From Luteibacter sp. dw_328 (lineage in GTDB: Bacteria; Pseudomonadota; Gammaproteobacteria; Xanthomonadales; Rhodanobacteraceae): a stretch of DNA of 64,000 bases. Location: positions 62,001 to 126,000 of the forward strand of contig NZ_JAAVUW010000009.1 of assembly GCF_018449605.1 (NCBI RefSeq), in the 5' to 3' direction. Shown here in pieces: positions 52,642 through 61,692 of this stretch (the stretch's first letter is position 1; the number at the start of each line of letters is the position of its first letter). Position numbers and translations under genes: made by a program. The notes below the pieces were generated by a model, which saw only the letters and a list, made by a program, of their open reading frames with translations, did not search any database and was not told the DNA's origin.

Positions 52642-53583
52642 CTATCGGTAGCTCACGTTGACCACGATGGAGGCATTGGCCTCGCCGGGCGCCACCGTCT
52701 GACCGACGCGGCGATAGCGGGCGCGAAAGCCGTAGCTGCGTCCTTCGCGCACCGCTGGCAGGACAAGCGGTGACGGGCTATTGGGTATGACCTGTGCGTC
52801 GGGTTCGTCGCTACGCAACTCCACCGCGACACCCGTGGCGGGATGGACACCTGTGACCTTGAAGAGCGAGCTGTCCTGGTCGTCCGCAAGAGCGCTGAAG
52901 CTCATGAGTATCTGGGTGGCGTTCCTGCAACCTGTCGAGACCAGCGCCTGCGTTACCCAGGGGCTACTACCCGCCACGAGCAGATCGCGACCGTCGACCT
53001 TGTTCAGGGCGAAGGTCAGTCGGGGTGTGACGAAGGCACACGTGGGCCGCTCGGGTTCGATCTGCGTGTTGGCGAGGTCCACCCAGACCTGGGCGTGATC
53101 GTCATAGCCGCCGCGCGCCAGCGTTCCCGGGGTCAGCAGGCCGCCGACATCGACCGCGTCCGTCTTGATGAGCTGCACGCGGTAGTGCGTGTTGGCGAGG
53201 GTCGCGTCGAAGATGAAAGGGATGGACGCACGCTCCGGGACGAGCCGTTCACCGTGGTTACCGTTGTCGAAATAGGTGCGGATGCCGATGCCGGGCAGGT
53301 TGGTCTGGTAAATACCGTCGCCGCGCGCGCTGGGCGTAGTGAAGAGGCCGAGACTCGAGGTGCGCGTCGGGTAGAGGCATTTGAATTTGGACGAGGTCCA
53401 TGCCGGCGTGAGCTTTTCCGCAAGCACCGTCCCCACGGGCGCGTCGACAGGCACACGAACCGTGCCGAAGGAGAGCATCTGTGCGGCACCCTGGGAAGGA
53501 TAGCCAAGACACCCTGCATGGGCCGGCGCGGCAAACGACAGGATAAGCAGGCAGGCAAGGCGGACGACGTAGCGGCTGGGCAT
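52642..53583 (-). CDS. Fimbrial adhesin-like protein, orphan
   Basis: 313 aa from the ATG at 53583; an 87-residue extension upstream overlaps the divergent region and is rejected. Cleavable signal peptide (LACLLILSFAAPAHA). The N-terminal lectin-like domain holds cysteines at GCLGYPS and FKCLYPT. The C-terminal pilin domain runs from CAFVTPRLTF to the end (ASIVVNVSYR), which has the aromatic penultimate residue of chaperone-usher subunits. It looks like a tip adhesin. No chaperone or usher gene is in the window, so it depends on a system encoded elsewhere or is a remnant. Confidence 0.75.
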   Translation of the reverse strand: MPSRYVVRLACLLILSFAAPAHAGCLGYPSQGAAQMLSFGTVRVPVDAPVGTVLAEKLTPAWTSSKFKCLYPTRTSSLGLFTTPSARGDGIYQTNLPGIGIRTYFDNGNHGERLVPERASIPFIFDATLANTHYRVQLIKTDAVDVGGLLTPGTLARGGYDDHAQVWVDLANTQIEPERPTCAFVTPRLTFALNKVDGRDLLVAGSSPWVTQALVSTGCRNATQILMSFSALADDQDSSLFKVTGVHPATGVAVELRSDEPDAQVIPNSPSPLVLPAVREGRSYGFRARYRRVGQTVAPGEANASIVVNVSYR

Positions 53584-53723
53584 GACGGTGGCTTCGAGGG
53601 GGGGGCTGCGTCGAGTCTGCTGGCGGCGCCACACGGTGCCCATCGGAGGATTCTGAAAAGGCGCCGTCAGCGCACCACCAGAGATGCACGGCTTATTCAC
53701 CGTATCCCGCCAATGATCGCGCC

Positions 53724-56237
53724 ATGAGCCTGCAGGAATATCGCCGCAAGCGGAACTTCGCCAAAACACGCGAGCCCTCGCCCGAGGGCTCCTCGCGCGG
53801 AAAAGGGCGGGCGATCTTCGTTGTCCAGCTTCACCATGCGTCACGTCGGCATTTCGACTTCCGGCTGCAGGTTGGCGATGTCTTGCGAAGCTGGGCCGTG
53901 CCCAAGGGACCGAGCTTCGACCCGAAGGTAAAAAGGCTCGCGGTGGAAGTCGAAGACCATCCCGTGTCCTACGCCGATTTCGAGGGCGATATCGACGAGG
54001 GCTACGGCAAGGGCCATGTCGACACGTTCGACCGCGGCGTGTGGTCCACCAGCGGCGACGCCGAGGCGCAGCTGCGTAAAGGTCATCTCACCTTCGAACT
54101 GTTCGGCGAACGGCTGAAAGGGAGCTGGCACCTGGTGCGCAGCGGAAAGAAGGAGCGCCAGCCCTCATGGTTCCTGATCAAGGCGAACGACGCTTACGTG
54201 AGCGATGTCGAAGCCGATGATCTGCTCGACGCGACGATGCGCGAGAGCACTCATCGTGCGACGAAGAAGGCCCCGGCCAAGGTCGTTGCGAAGAAGGCCC
54301 CGAAGAGCCGTCGTGTACCGACGGCCACCCTGACCCGGGCCGCAGGCGCGCTCGACGGCGCGCGCAAGGCGAAAGCGACGACCGCGTTCTTCGCACCCCA
54401 GCTCGCGCGTCTGCGCGAGGCACCTCCGCAAGGCGACGCATGGCTTCACGAGGTGAAATGGGACGGCTATCGCATCCTCGCCGGCGTAGCCGGAGGCAAG
54501 GTGGCGCTGTGGTCACGCAACGCCCTGTCCTGGAACGATCGGCTGCCGGAAATCGTTGCCGCCATCGAAGGACTCGGGCTGGAGAGCGCGCGCCTCGACG
54601 GCGAACTCATCGCGCTCGATGCGCAAGGCCGCAGCGATTTCAACGCACTGCAACGCACACTGTCCGGCGAAATGCAGGCGCCGCTGGCATATATGCTTTT
54701 CGATATGCCATACCTGCAGGGCTACGATCTCAGCAAGGTCGTGCTCACCGAACGCAAGGCCTTGCTCGAAAGGTTGCTTTCGCATGCACCCCATCTGCTG
54801 TCCTACAGCGCACACAACCTCGGCGACGGCGACCGGGCGTTCGCCATGGCGATGGAGCAGAAGCTCGAAGGGATCATCTCCAAGCGCGCCGATGGTGGCT
54901 ATCGCAGCGGACGCAACGACGACTGGCTGAAGATCAAACGGTTGGAAAGTGACGAGTTCGCCGTCGTCGGCTACACGCCGGCAAAGGGTTCGCGGCTGAC
55001 CTTCGGCTCGCTGCTCCTGGCCCGGCCCGACGCCGACGGGGGCTGGACGTATGTCGGACGCGTCGGTACGGGCTTTACCGATGAGATGTTGCGCGAGCTT
55101 GGCAAGACGCTCGCCAAGGGTGGATCGACAAAGCCCACCGTGCGTATCGACGCCATCGACCCGACGCTGCGTGGCGCGCTCTGGGTACCGCCGACGGCGG
55201 TCGCGGAGGTCTATTACCGCGGCATCGGCAACAAATCCCTGCTACGCCAGCCCAGCCTCAAGGCACTGCGCGTGGACAAGGCGCCCGCCGACCTGCGCGA
55301 TTCCGACCGCAGGCCGACGACGAAACGAGTGGCAAAACGTCCCGCCGTCGACAGCGCCGTCTCGATGGTCATTACGCATCCCGATCGCGTCGTGTTCCCC
55401 GACGACGGCATCACCAAACAGCAGGTCGTCGATTACTACCGTGCCGTGATGCCATGGCTCCTGCCGGCGATCGCCGACCGGCCCACCTCGACGATTCGCT
55501 GTCCCGGAGGCATCGGCTCGCCGTGTTTCTTTCAGAAGCACGTGATGGCCGGCCTCGAACACGTCGGCACGGCGAAGCTGAAGGAGGAGACCGGCGCCCA
55601 GGCGGTGTACCTGTATCCCAAGGACGAGGCCGGGGTGATCGAACTGGTCCAGTTCGGCGCGGTGGAGTTCCATCCCTGGGGCTCGCACATCGGATCGCCG
55701 GACATCGCCGACCGCGTCGTCTTCGACCTCGACCCGGGCGAGGATGTCGAGTGGCGTCGCGTCATCGCAGCGGCGCGCATGGTCCGTGGTTTTCTCGAGG
55801 AACTCGGACTGGTCTCGTTCGTGCGGACCACCGGCGGCAAGGGACTGCATGTGGTCGTGCCACTGAATCCGGGGGCGGATTGGGCAACGGTGAAGGGCTT
55901 CGCCCGCGGCTTTGCCGAAGCGCTGGCTCAGCTGCATCCGCTGGAGTTCGTCGCCACGGCGAGCAAGCGCTTCCGGCGCGGCCGGATCTACCTGGACTAC
56001 CTGCGTAACGGCCGGGGCGCGACGGCGGTGGCGTCCTATTCGCTACGGTCGCGGCCAGGTGCCCCGGTGGCCGTGCCGCTGCGCTGGGACGAACTGGGAA
56101 GACTCAAATCCGGCAGTGCCTTCGACCTGGCGACGGTGCCGAAGCGGCTCGCGCGCCTGAAAAAGGATCCCTGGGAGGGCATCGACGAGATCACGCAGGA
56201 CCTGGCAGCGGTCGACGAGGTGCTCGCGGCACGCTGA
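53724..56237 (+). CDS. ligD: DNA ligase D (phosphoesterase-ligase-polymerase)
   Basis: 837 aa, usual length. Domain order is 3'-phosphoesterase (about 20-170; VVQLHHASRRHFDFRLQVGD), a Lys-Ala-Pro-rich linker, ATP-dependent ligase with EVKWDGYRI (KxDG, Lys as the AMP acceptor, near residue 243), and polymerase/primase (from about 545) with FDLDPGEDVEW and RTTGGKGLHVVVPL. It repairs double-strand breaks by end joining, usually with Ku. No ku gene is in the window. Confidence 0.96.
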   Translation: MSLQEYRRKRNFAKTREPSPEGSSRGKGRAIFVVQLHHASRRHFDFRLQVGDVLRSWAVPKGPSFDPKVKRLAVEVEDHPVSYADFEGDIDEGYGKGHVDTFDRGVWSTSGDAEAQLRKGHLTFELFGERLKGSWHLVRSGKKERQPSWFLIKANDAYVSDVEADDLLDATMRESTHRATKKAPAKVVAKKAPKSRRVPTATLTRAAGALDGARKAKATTAFFAPQLARLREAPPQGDAWLHEVKWDGYRILAGVAGGKVALWSRNALSWNDRLPEIVAAIEGLGLESARLDGELIALDAQGRSDFNALQRTLSGEMQAPLAYMLFDMPYLQGYDLSKVVLTERKALLERLLSHAPHLLSYSAHNLGDGDRAFAMAMEQKLEGIISKRADGGYRSGRNDDWLKIKRLESDEFAVVGYTPAKGSRLTFGSLLLARPDADGGWTYVGRVGTGFTDEMLRELGKTLAKGGSTKPTVRIDAIDPTLRGALWVPPTAVAEVYYRGIGNKSLLRQPSLKALRVDKAPADLRDSDRRPTTKRVAKRPAVDSAVSMVITHPDRVVFPDDGITKQQVVDYYRAVMPWLLPAIADRPTSTIRCPGGIGSPCFFQKHVMAGLEHVGTAKLKEETGAQAVYLYPKDEAGVIELVQFGAVEFHPWGSHIGSPDIADRVVFDLDPGEDVEWRRVIAAARMVRGFLEELGLVSFVRTTGGKGLHVVVPLNPGADWATVKGFARGFAEALAQLHPLEFVATASKRFRRGRIYLDYLRNGRGATAVASYSLRSRPGAPVAVPLRWDELGRLKSGSAFDLATVPKRLARLKKDPWEGIDEITQDLAAVDEVLAAR

Positions 56238-56284
56238 AGGGACGATCCAAGTAAACTGCCGGTTCATTCTTCCGTGACGACCCT

Positions 56285-57175
56285 ATGTTCGTTTCGCTCC
56301 CCCGATTCCTGCGCATCCCCCTCGCCTGCGTGCTGCTGTTCGTCAGCACCGTGCTGCATGTCGGGCCGCTCCTGCTGCTGACGGCGGTCCGTCTGGTCAT
56401 CCCGCTGCGCTCGATGCGCGATGCCTTTGCCCCCGTCCTGGTGCATATCGCCGAGAGCTGGCTGAGCGTCAATGCCTGGCTGTTCGGCGCCTTCACGCGC
56501 ACACAGTGGCAGGTGGAGGGCCTGGAGGGGTTGAGCACACGTGAGAATTATCTTGTGGTGTGCAACCACCAGAGTTGGGTGGATATCCCCGCGCTGCAAA
56601 AAATCTTCAACCGGCGCATTCCCTTCATGCGCTTCTTCCTGAAGAGTCAGCTGATCTGGGTGCCGCTGCTGGGCCCAGCCTGGTGGGCGCTGGACTTCCC
56701 CTTCATGAAGCGTCATTCGAAGCAGGAACTGGACGCCAGGCCGGAGCTGCGCGGCAAGGACCGCGAGGCAACGCGCCGCGCCTGCGAGAAGTTCAGCCAT
56801 GTGCCGGTCTCGGTCATGAACTTCACCGAGGGCACCCGCTTCACCAAGGCCAAGCACGATGCGCAGCAGTCGCCCTATACGCACCTGCTGCGACCCAAGG
56901 CCGGCGGCGTCGCCTTCGTGGTCGACGCCATGGGTGACGCGATCCGCCAGATGCTCGATGTCACCATTGTCTACCCGGCGGGGCCGGGCACGATGATGGA
57001 TCTGATCGCCGGCCGCATCCGCGACATTCGCATCCACGTGCGACGCCTGTCCATCGATCCGTCGATGCGCGGCGACTACGAGAACGACGCGGTGTACCGC
57101 GAACGCTTCCAGAACTGGGTGAACCAGCTCTGGGCGGAGAAGGATGCGCGAATCACGGCGATGCTCAGCCGCTAG
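56285..57175 (+). CDS. Lysophospholipid acyltransferase (PlsC/YihG-like)
   Basis: 296 aa. One or two N-terminal hydrophobic segments (IPLACVLLFVSTVLHVGPLLLL). The acyltransferase motifs are NHQSWVDIP (HX4D) and FTEGTRF (EGTR). It belongs to the YihG-like group that acylates lysophosphatidate. It follows ligD by 47 nt on the same strand and converges on the beta-lactamase gene. Confidence 0.9.
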   Translation: MFVSLPRFLRIPLACVLLFVSTVLHVGPLLLLTAVRLVIPLRSMRDAFAPVLVHIAESWLSVNAWLFGAFTRTQWQVEGLEGLSTRENYLVVCNHQSWVDIPALQKIFNRRIPFMRFFLKSQLIWVPLLGPAWWALDFPFMKRHSKQELDARPELRGKDREATRRACEKFSHVPVSVMNFTEGTRFTKAKHDAQQSPYTHLLRPKAGGVAFVVDAMGDAIRQMLDVTIVYPAGPGTMMDLIAGRIRDIRIHVRRLSIDPSMRGDYENDAVYRERFQNWVNQLWAEKDARITAMLSR

Positions 57176-57196
57176 TTCGGGCCCGCTGCCGTGGGA

Positions 57197-57217
57197 TCGC
57201 CATTGAATCGGCTCCTA
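57197..57217. repeat. Single REP element overlapping the beta-lactamase stop
   Basis: Read on the minus strand it is TAGGAGCCGATTCAATGGCG, one base different in the centre from the local REP. Its TAG at 57217-57215 is the stop codon of the metallo-beta-lactamase gene. Confidence 0.75.
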
Positions 57218-58039
57218 CGGGGTTGAGGTTTCCTTGGTGAGGACGTCGTCGAGTCGTTTACGGCCGGCATCCGCGTAGGTCTTGCAGGTTTCGCCTTCGC
57301 CCTGTTCGGGGTGTGGCGTGATCAGTACATCGCAGGGCAGCGCGGCGACGCGATCGAACGTCTTGCGGTAGTCGGCGACATACACCGGGTGGTCGCTGAA
57401 GCGATAGCCATGTGCCGAGAAGGCATACAGGCTGTCGGCGAACGCGATGTTCTTGCACGACGTGCCTTCGCATGACTGCCACGTCCATGCCGTGCCGCCA
57501 GGGGTATGGCCCGGGGTGATGTGCGCCGTAAGGGTCAGCTGTCCCACGTGCACCACCGTACCGTCGACGATGTCGCCGATCGCATCGACTTTCGGATACG
57601 CCTTGTCGCTCGGGTTGTACTGCGGGTCCTCCGGATAGCGGCCACCCAGACGCATGGCTTCGGCGCCCTTCGCGGTTGCCCTCACGGACGCTTTGCTGTC
57701 CTTTGCCAGCTGGGCAATGCCTCCCGCATGGTCGATGTGCGCATGCGTATTCAGGATCATCTTGATGTCTTCGACGCGAAAACCGAGCTTGCGGATATTC
57801 GCTTCGATGAGTCCGGCGTTGCCCGGCAATGTCCCGTCGATCAGCACATGACCCTGGGGCGACGTGATCAGGACCGACGACAGTCCCTTGGTGCCGACGA
57901 AGTACGTGTTCCCGTAGATCACGTGGGGTGGCACGGGCTGTGTCCACGTCGGATTGGCGCCGATCGTCACGGGCGCGGCATCGTGTGCGACGACGGGCAG
58001 GGCGATGCAACAGGCGAGGGCGAGCAGGGTACGGCGCAT
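57215..58039 (-). CDS. Subclass B3 metallo-beta-lactamase
   Basis: 274 aa with signal peptide (MRRTLLALACCIALPVVA). Zinc ligands: HAHIDH (HxHxDH), the His in PGHTPGGTAWTW and the His in TPHPEQ, the pattern of subclass B3 enzymes such as L1. Local matches to B3 also include GLSSVLITSPQGHVLIDG. It is predicted to hydrolyse beta-lactams in the periplasm, possibly including carbapenems, but B3 relatives also include lactonases and other hydrolases. No ampR-type regulator is adjacent. The stop codon lies in a REP element. Confidence 0.85.
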   Translation of the reverse strand: MRRTLLALACCIALPVVAHDAAPVTIGANPTWTQPVPPHVIYGNTYFVGTKGLSSVLITSPQGHVLIDGTLPGNAGLIEANIRKLGFRVEDIKMILNTHAHIDHAGGIAQLAKDSKASVRATAKGAEAMRLGGRYPEDPQYNPSDKAYPKVDAIGDIVDGTVVHVGQLTLTAHITPGHTPGGTAWTWQSCEGTSCKNIAFADSLYAFSAHGYRFSDHPVYVADYRKTFDRVAALPCDVLITPHPEQGEGETCKTYADAGRKRLDDVLTKETSTP

Positions 58040-58123
58040 AACGGTCTTTCCCGTTGGAAGGCGGGAAGCAGGATAGGCGGGCGGGTAGGGCGTTGAGGTG
58101 TCGGGTTGAGGGCGACGGTGTGG

Positions 58124-59227
58124 CTAGCGAGCGTTCGGCGATGAATCGGCGCCTGCGGCAGAGCGTCGCCGGCGGGCACGCCAGAAGAGGAAGCCGGTGA
58201 TGAGCAGGAACAGGGGCAGCGTGCCGGTCAGGCAGGCCACGATGCGCCAGAGCAGGCCGCCCACCGCCGCCGAATGGATCGGGAACAGGGCGTTGGCCAG
58301 ACGCAGGCCCGGACCGAGTCGCGTCGCGTCATCGCCACCGATGACGCGCGCGGCCACCGGATCCATCCACAACGAACTACGGCCGTCCTTGTTCCATTCG
58401 CCGGGCCGGCGAACGCGCAGGACAAGCGTGCCGCTGTCCTTCTGCGGAAGCATCAGCCGCGTGATCTCGGCGTCCGGCGCGGCGGCCTGTGCCGCGGCCA
58501 GCACGGCCGGCCAGTCGATGTTGCCGTGCGCGGGCGGCAGCTTCGGTGGCTTCGCCGGCGGCGCTTCGCTGAAGGCCGACGCGAGGCCGTTACGTACCGC
58601 GCCGCGATACGCCATCGTCGTGCCGGTGCCGATCATGACGATGAGCAAGGGCAGGGCGGCCACGCCGACGAAGCGGTGAAAACTCGCCCAGCGCAGCACC
58701 GGCGGGTGGGTATGTGGCTTGAGGTGCCTCAGCGCGCGTCGACGGCCGGGCCAGTAAAGCCACACGCCGGAGAACAGCATGAAGAGACCGGTGCAGGCGA
58801 CGACGCCCAGGATGGTCTCGCCCACTTCGCCGCTCAGCAGATGCGTATGCCAGTCCATCAGCAGCAGCATCACGTCGCCGGTCTTCTCGCGGCGCAATAG
58901 CAACTCGCCCGTGGTCGCATCGAAATAGCTACGGCCGCCGGCACGCGACTGCGCTTCCCATACCGGCAGTTCGTCGTCCGGGAGGGAAAGGCCGCGCAAG
59001 CCCTTGCCGTCCGGCGAGGCCAGCAGGGTTGCCAGCGAGCGCCCTTGCGTCGCCAGGTCCGGCAGGGGTCGCGAGGTGAGCTGAGGATGCCCGGCGGCGA
59101 ATAACGGGTCCTCCCACAGCAGGATGCTGCCGGAGAGGGTGACCAGCGCCAGCACGAGGCCGAGGCTGAGGCCGAGCCACAGGTGCATCGTTTTCAGTGT
59201 GGAACGGAAACGGCGCGCGTGCGGCAT
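58124..59227 (-). CDS. PepSY-domain membrane protein, probably iron-regulated
   Basis: 367 aa. Four membrane segments in the PepSY_TM pattern: MHLWLGLSLGLVLALVTLSGSI near the start, TILGVVACTGLFMLFSGVWLYWPG, the FVGVAALPLLIVMIGTG helix and one at the end. The two PepSY regions lie between. Such proteins often accompany siderophore uptake and may reduce ferric siderophores. A Fur-like box stands 41 nt upstream. The last eight codons (AGADSSPN and following) are encoded by a REP element read in frame. Confidence 0.88.
   Translation of the reverse strand: MPHARRFRSTLKTMHLWLGLSLGLVLALVTLSGSILLWEDPLFAAGHPQLTSRPLPDLATQGRSLATLLASPDGKGLRGLSLPDDELPVWEAQSRAGGRSYFDATTGELLLRREKTGDVMLLLMDWHTHLLSGEVGETILGVVACTGLFMLFSGVWLYWPGRRRALRHLKPHTHPPVLRWASFHRFVGVAALPLLIVMIGTGTTMAYRGAVRNGLASAFSEAPPAKPPKLPPAHGNIDWPAVLAAAQAAAPDAEITRLMLPQKDSGTLVLRVRRPGEWNKDGRSSLWMDPVAARVIGGDDATRLGPGLRLANALFPIHSAAVGGLLWRIVACLTGTLPLFLLITGFLFWRARRRRSAAGADSSPNAR
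58135..58154. repeat. REP element inside the 3' end of the PepSY gene
   Basis: TCGGCGATGAATCGGCGCCT differs by two bases from the REP at 30581. It is in the coding frame and supplies residues near the C-terminus of the PepSY protein, which then ends at a TAG 11 nt further on. Confidence 0.75.
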
Positions 59228-59267
59228 GAAGACGGCCTTGCGGGAAGCGAAAGGCCGTCATCGTAGG

Positions 59268-59282
59268 TGCGAATGATTATCA
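59268..59282 (-). promoter_or_regulatory. Fur-box-like site upstream of the PepSY gene
   Basis: Minus strand TGATAATCATTCGCA matches the 7-1-7 Fur pattern TGATAAT-N-ATTATCA at 12 of 14 positions, with the left arm perfect. It lies 41 nt upstream of the start. The predicted product is of a type often induced under iron limitation. Confidence 0.6.
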
Positions 59283-59299
59283 GATCAATTACTGATTTC

Positions 59300-59941
59300 T
59301 TACGACGGCCAGTGATTGTGCAGAATGCACTGCGTGAAGTCGGTGCGCTGGAAGCCGGGCTGCTTATAAGCCATGACGTCCGCTTTCACGTTGCCGAAGG
59401 TGGTTTCCGGCTTGTTGCGCACGCCATTGTAGAAGGCGTCGATGATGCCCTCCTTGAAGGCACCGCCCCGTGGGTGGACCTGCGCCACGGTCTCGCGGTC
59501 GCTGGTGGCCACGTTCTCGAAGCCAAGGCCGAGCACGTCCATTTCGACACCGGCGGTCAACAACGCGATTTCAGGCTTCATGTGCTGCGGCACGCCGGGC
59601 GTGGTGTGCAGCGCGATGGAAGCCCACACGATGTCGATCTGCGCCTCGTCGATGCCCTTCGAGCGCAGGAAATCACGCGCTACGTTGGCGCCGTCGACTT
59701 CGAAGCGCTCGGTCTTGCTGGAGTAGGCAGGCACCAGGCCCATGTCATGGAACATGGCGCCGGCGTAGAGCAGCTCGGGATCGAAGGCCAGGCCCTTGGC
59801 CTTGCCGGTGAGGGCGCCGAACAGGAAGACGCGGCGCGAGTGGTGGTACAGCAGATCGCTTTCCGTATCACGGACCAGATCGGTGATCTCGCGGGCGAGG
59901 GCGCTGTCGGGAAGGGCGATACCGGCAATGGTGGTGGACAT
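59300..59941 (-). CDS. HD-domain phosphohydrolase-like protein (cyanamide-hydratase-like)
   Basis: 213 aa from the ATG at 59941, about 10 nt after GAGG; a longer in-frame extension crosses the divergent regulator and is rejected. HD-domain metal motif: H in LLYHHSRRVFLFGAL, HD in AMFHDMGLVPAY, later SIALHTTPG and a distal Asp. The pattern resembles Ddi2-type cyanamide hydratases and related HD hydrolases. It is divergent from the GlxA-type regulator at 60026 (84-bp gap). Confidence 0.85.
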   Translation of the reverse strand: MSTTIAGIALPDSALAREITDLVRDTESDLLYHHSRRVFLFGALTGKAKGLAFDPELLYAGAMFHDMGLVPAYSSKTERFEVDGANVARDFLRSKGIDEAQIDIVWASIALHTTPGVPQHMKPEIALLTAGVEMDVLGLGFENVATSDRETVAQVHPRGGAFKEGIIDAFYNGVRNKPETTFGNVKADVMAYKQPGFQRTDFTQCILHNHWPS

Positions 59942-60025
59942 GGCGTTGGGCCTCATGCGGTGGGTAGAGCTATTTGACGCCCTGACCCTCCCGTCTTCAT
60001 TTGACGCGCGGTAGCAATTTCTGCC

Positions 60026-61018
60026 ATGTTGTGCCCCATGCAGTCGCCGCCTCCCCTCACGATCGTCATCGTCGCCCCACCCGGGGTGCAGATGCTCGAC
60101 GTTTCCGGGCCCGCCGACGTGTTCGCCGAGGCCAACCGGCAGGCGCGGCGCGAGGTGTATCGGGTGCTCACCGTCGGCACGGCCCCGCTGGCGGTCACGG
60201 CGTCGTCCGGCATGCGTTTCCTGCCGGATCGAAGCACGCTCGAGAACCTCGACCGTATCGATACCCTGCTCGTTGCGGGGTCGCCCGACCTGTCCCGTGC
60301 CGCCACCGATTACAGCCTGCTCGACTGGCTGCGCCGGCACGCGGCCGTGTCCCGCCGGTATGGCTCGATTTGCAGCGGCGCCCTGCTCTTCGCCCAGACG
60401 GGCCTGCTGGACGGCCGGCGCGTCACCACTCACTGGAAGGTGGCTGGCCTGCTCGCCGAGCGGCATCCGTCCTTACGCGTGGAGGCGGATGCCTTTGTCG
60501 TCCGCGATGGCCCGGTATGCACGGCGGCAGGCGTCACCGCCGGCATGGACCTGGCCATCGCCCTGGTCGAGGAAGACCTCGATCGCGACATCGCGATGGC
60601 CGTGGCCGCCGAGCTGGTGGTGTTCTACCGACGCCCGGGCGGGCAACTGCAGTTCAGCCGCCACGGCGAGGCGGCACCCGCCGGCCGCGGTGCATTGCAG
60701 GAATTGCAGCGTTACGTGGCCACGCATCCCGCCGAAGAACACTCCGTGACCGCCATGGCCCAACGTGTTGGCATGAGTCCGCGCCACTTCGCACGGATAT
60801 TCCGCCACGAGGTCGGCATGACGCCGGCGGAGTTCGTCGAGACGATGCGCGTGGAAGCCGCACGGCGCCTGCTCGAAGAAGGCCACGAAACACCCAAGCG
60901 CGTCGCGTCGCGCTGCGGCTATGCCGACCCCAACGGTCTGCGGCGCGCCTTCATGCGCCGTGTCGGCGTCACGCCCGCCGAGTACCGCAAACGGCACGCG
61001 CACGCCCACACGCCATAA
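60026..61018 (+). CDS. GlxA-family regulator (DJ-1/PfpI plus AraC helix-turn-helix)
   Basis: 330 aa. N-terminal DJ-1/PfpI-like domain (LTIVIVAPPGVQMLDVSGPADVF; SICSGALLFAQTGLLDGRRVTTHW, with Cys in the nucleophile-elbow position) and C-terminal AraC domain (SVTAMAQRVGMSPRHFARIFRHEVGMTP; KRVASRCGYADPNGLRRAFMRRVGVTPAEYR). It probably controls the divergent HD-domain gene. Ligand unknown. Confidence 0.92.
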   Translation: MLCPMQSPPPLTIVIVAPPGVQMLDVSGPADVFAEANRQARREVYRVLTVGTAPLAVTASSGMRFLPDRSTLENLDRIDTLLVAGSPDLSRAATDYSLLDWLRRHAAVSRRYGSICSGALLFAQTGLLDGRRVTTHWKVAGLLAERHPSLRVEADAFVVRDGPVCTAAGVTAGMDLAIALVEEDLDRDIAMAVAAELVVFYRRPGGQLQFSRHGEAAPAGRGALQELQRYVATHPAEEHSVTAMAQRVGMSPRHFARIFRHEVGMTPAEFVETMRVEAARRLLEEGHETPKRVASRCGYADPNGLRRAFMRRVGVTPAEYRKRHAHAHTP

Positions 61019-61020
61019 CT

Positions 61021-61641
61021 TCAGAGTTCGATGATGCCCCGGCGCAGCGCGATGGCCACCGCGTGCGTGCGGTCGTTCGCGGCCAACTTGGACAGGATGC
61101 TTTTCATGTGAGCCTTGACCGTCTCCTCGGCGATACCCAGCGCCAACGCGACGTTACGGTTGGCTTCGCCCATGGCGACATGGGTGAGTACTTCGGTTTC
61201 GCGGGGGGTCAGTTCGTCGTCGTTTGCGTGGCCTGCCATTTCGTGCGCTATCTCCTCGGGTATGCGGCGCTTGCCGTCCATGATTTGTCGAATGGTGCTG
61301 AGCATTTCCTTACGCAGTTCGCTCTTGAGCAGATAACCCTGGGCGCCTGCGCGGAAGGCACGTAGTGCCTGTACGTCGCCGCGGTAGGTGGTCAGGACCA
61401 GGATGCGTGCATCCGGGAATTCGCTGCGAATCGCTTCGATCGCGGCAATACCGCCGATGCCCGGCATCTGCAGGTCCATCAGGGTGAGGTCCGGGCGATG
61501 CCGGCGATAATGGTCGATCGCCTCCTCGCCCGTGCTCGCCTCCGCAACCAGTTCCAGCTCGTCCTGACCTTCAATGACGGCGGCGATGCCCTCGCGTAGC
61601 AGGGGATGGTCGTCGACGGTCATGATACGGATGGACGGCAT
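61021..61641 (-). CDS. NarL/LuxR-type response regulator, orphan
   Basis: 206 aa from the ATG at 61641; a 420-residue extension upstream is antisense to the DUF72 gene and is rejected. Receiver domain with DD at 10-11, phospho-acceptor Asp in LTLMDLQMPG, and the Lys in YLLKSE. LuxR helix-turn-helix in LTPRETEVLTHVAMGEANRNVALALGIAEETVKAHMKSIL. No histidine kinase gene is adjacent in the window. Confidence 0.93.
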   Translation of the reverse strand: MPSIRIMTVDDHPLLREGIAAVIEGQDELELVAEASTGEEAIDHYRRHRPDLTLMDLQMPGIGGIAAIEAIRSEFPDARILVLTTYRGDVQALRAFRAGAQGYLLKSELRKEMLSTIRQIMDGKRRIPEEIAHEMAGHANDDELTPRETEVLTHVAMGEANRNVALALGIAEETVKAHMKSILSKLAANDRTHAVAIALRRGIIEL

Positions 61642-61692
61642 GGGCGCAGTATAACGACACCGCCTCCACTCCGACCTTGCGAGCATCGACCG

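Noticed and set aside
53724-56237. A complete Ku-LigD end-joining operon
   Set aside because: Only ligD is present; neighbours are a fimbrial adhesin and an acyltransferase.
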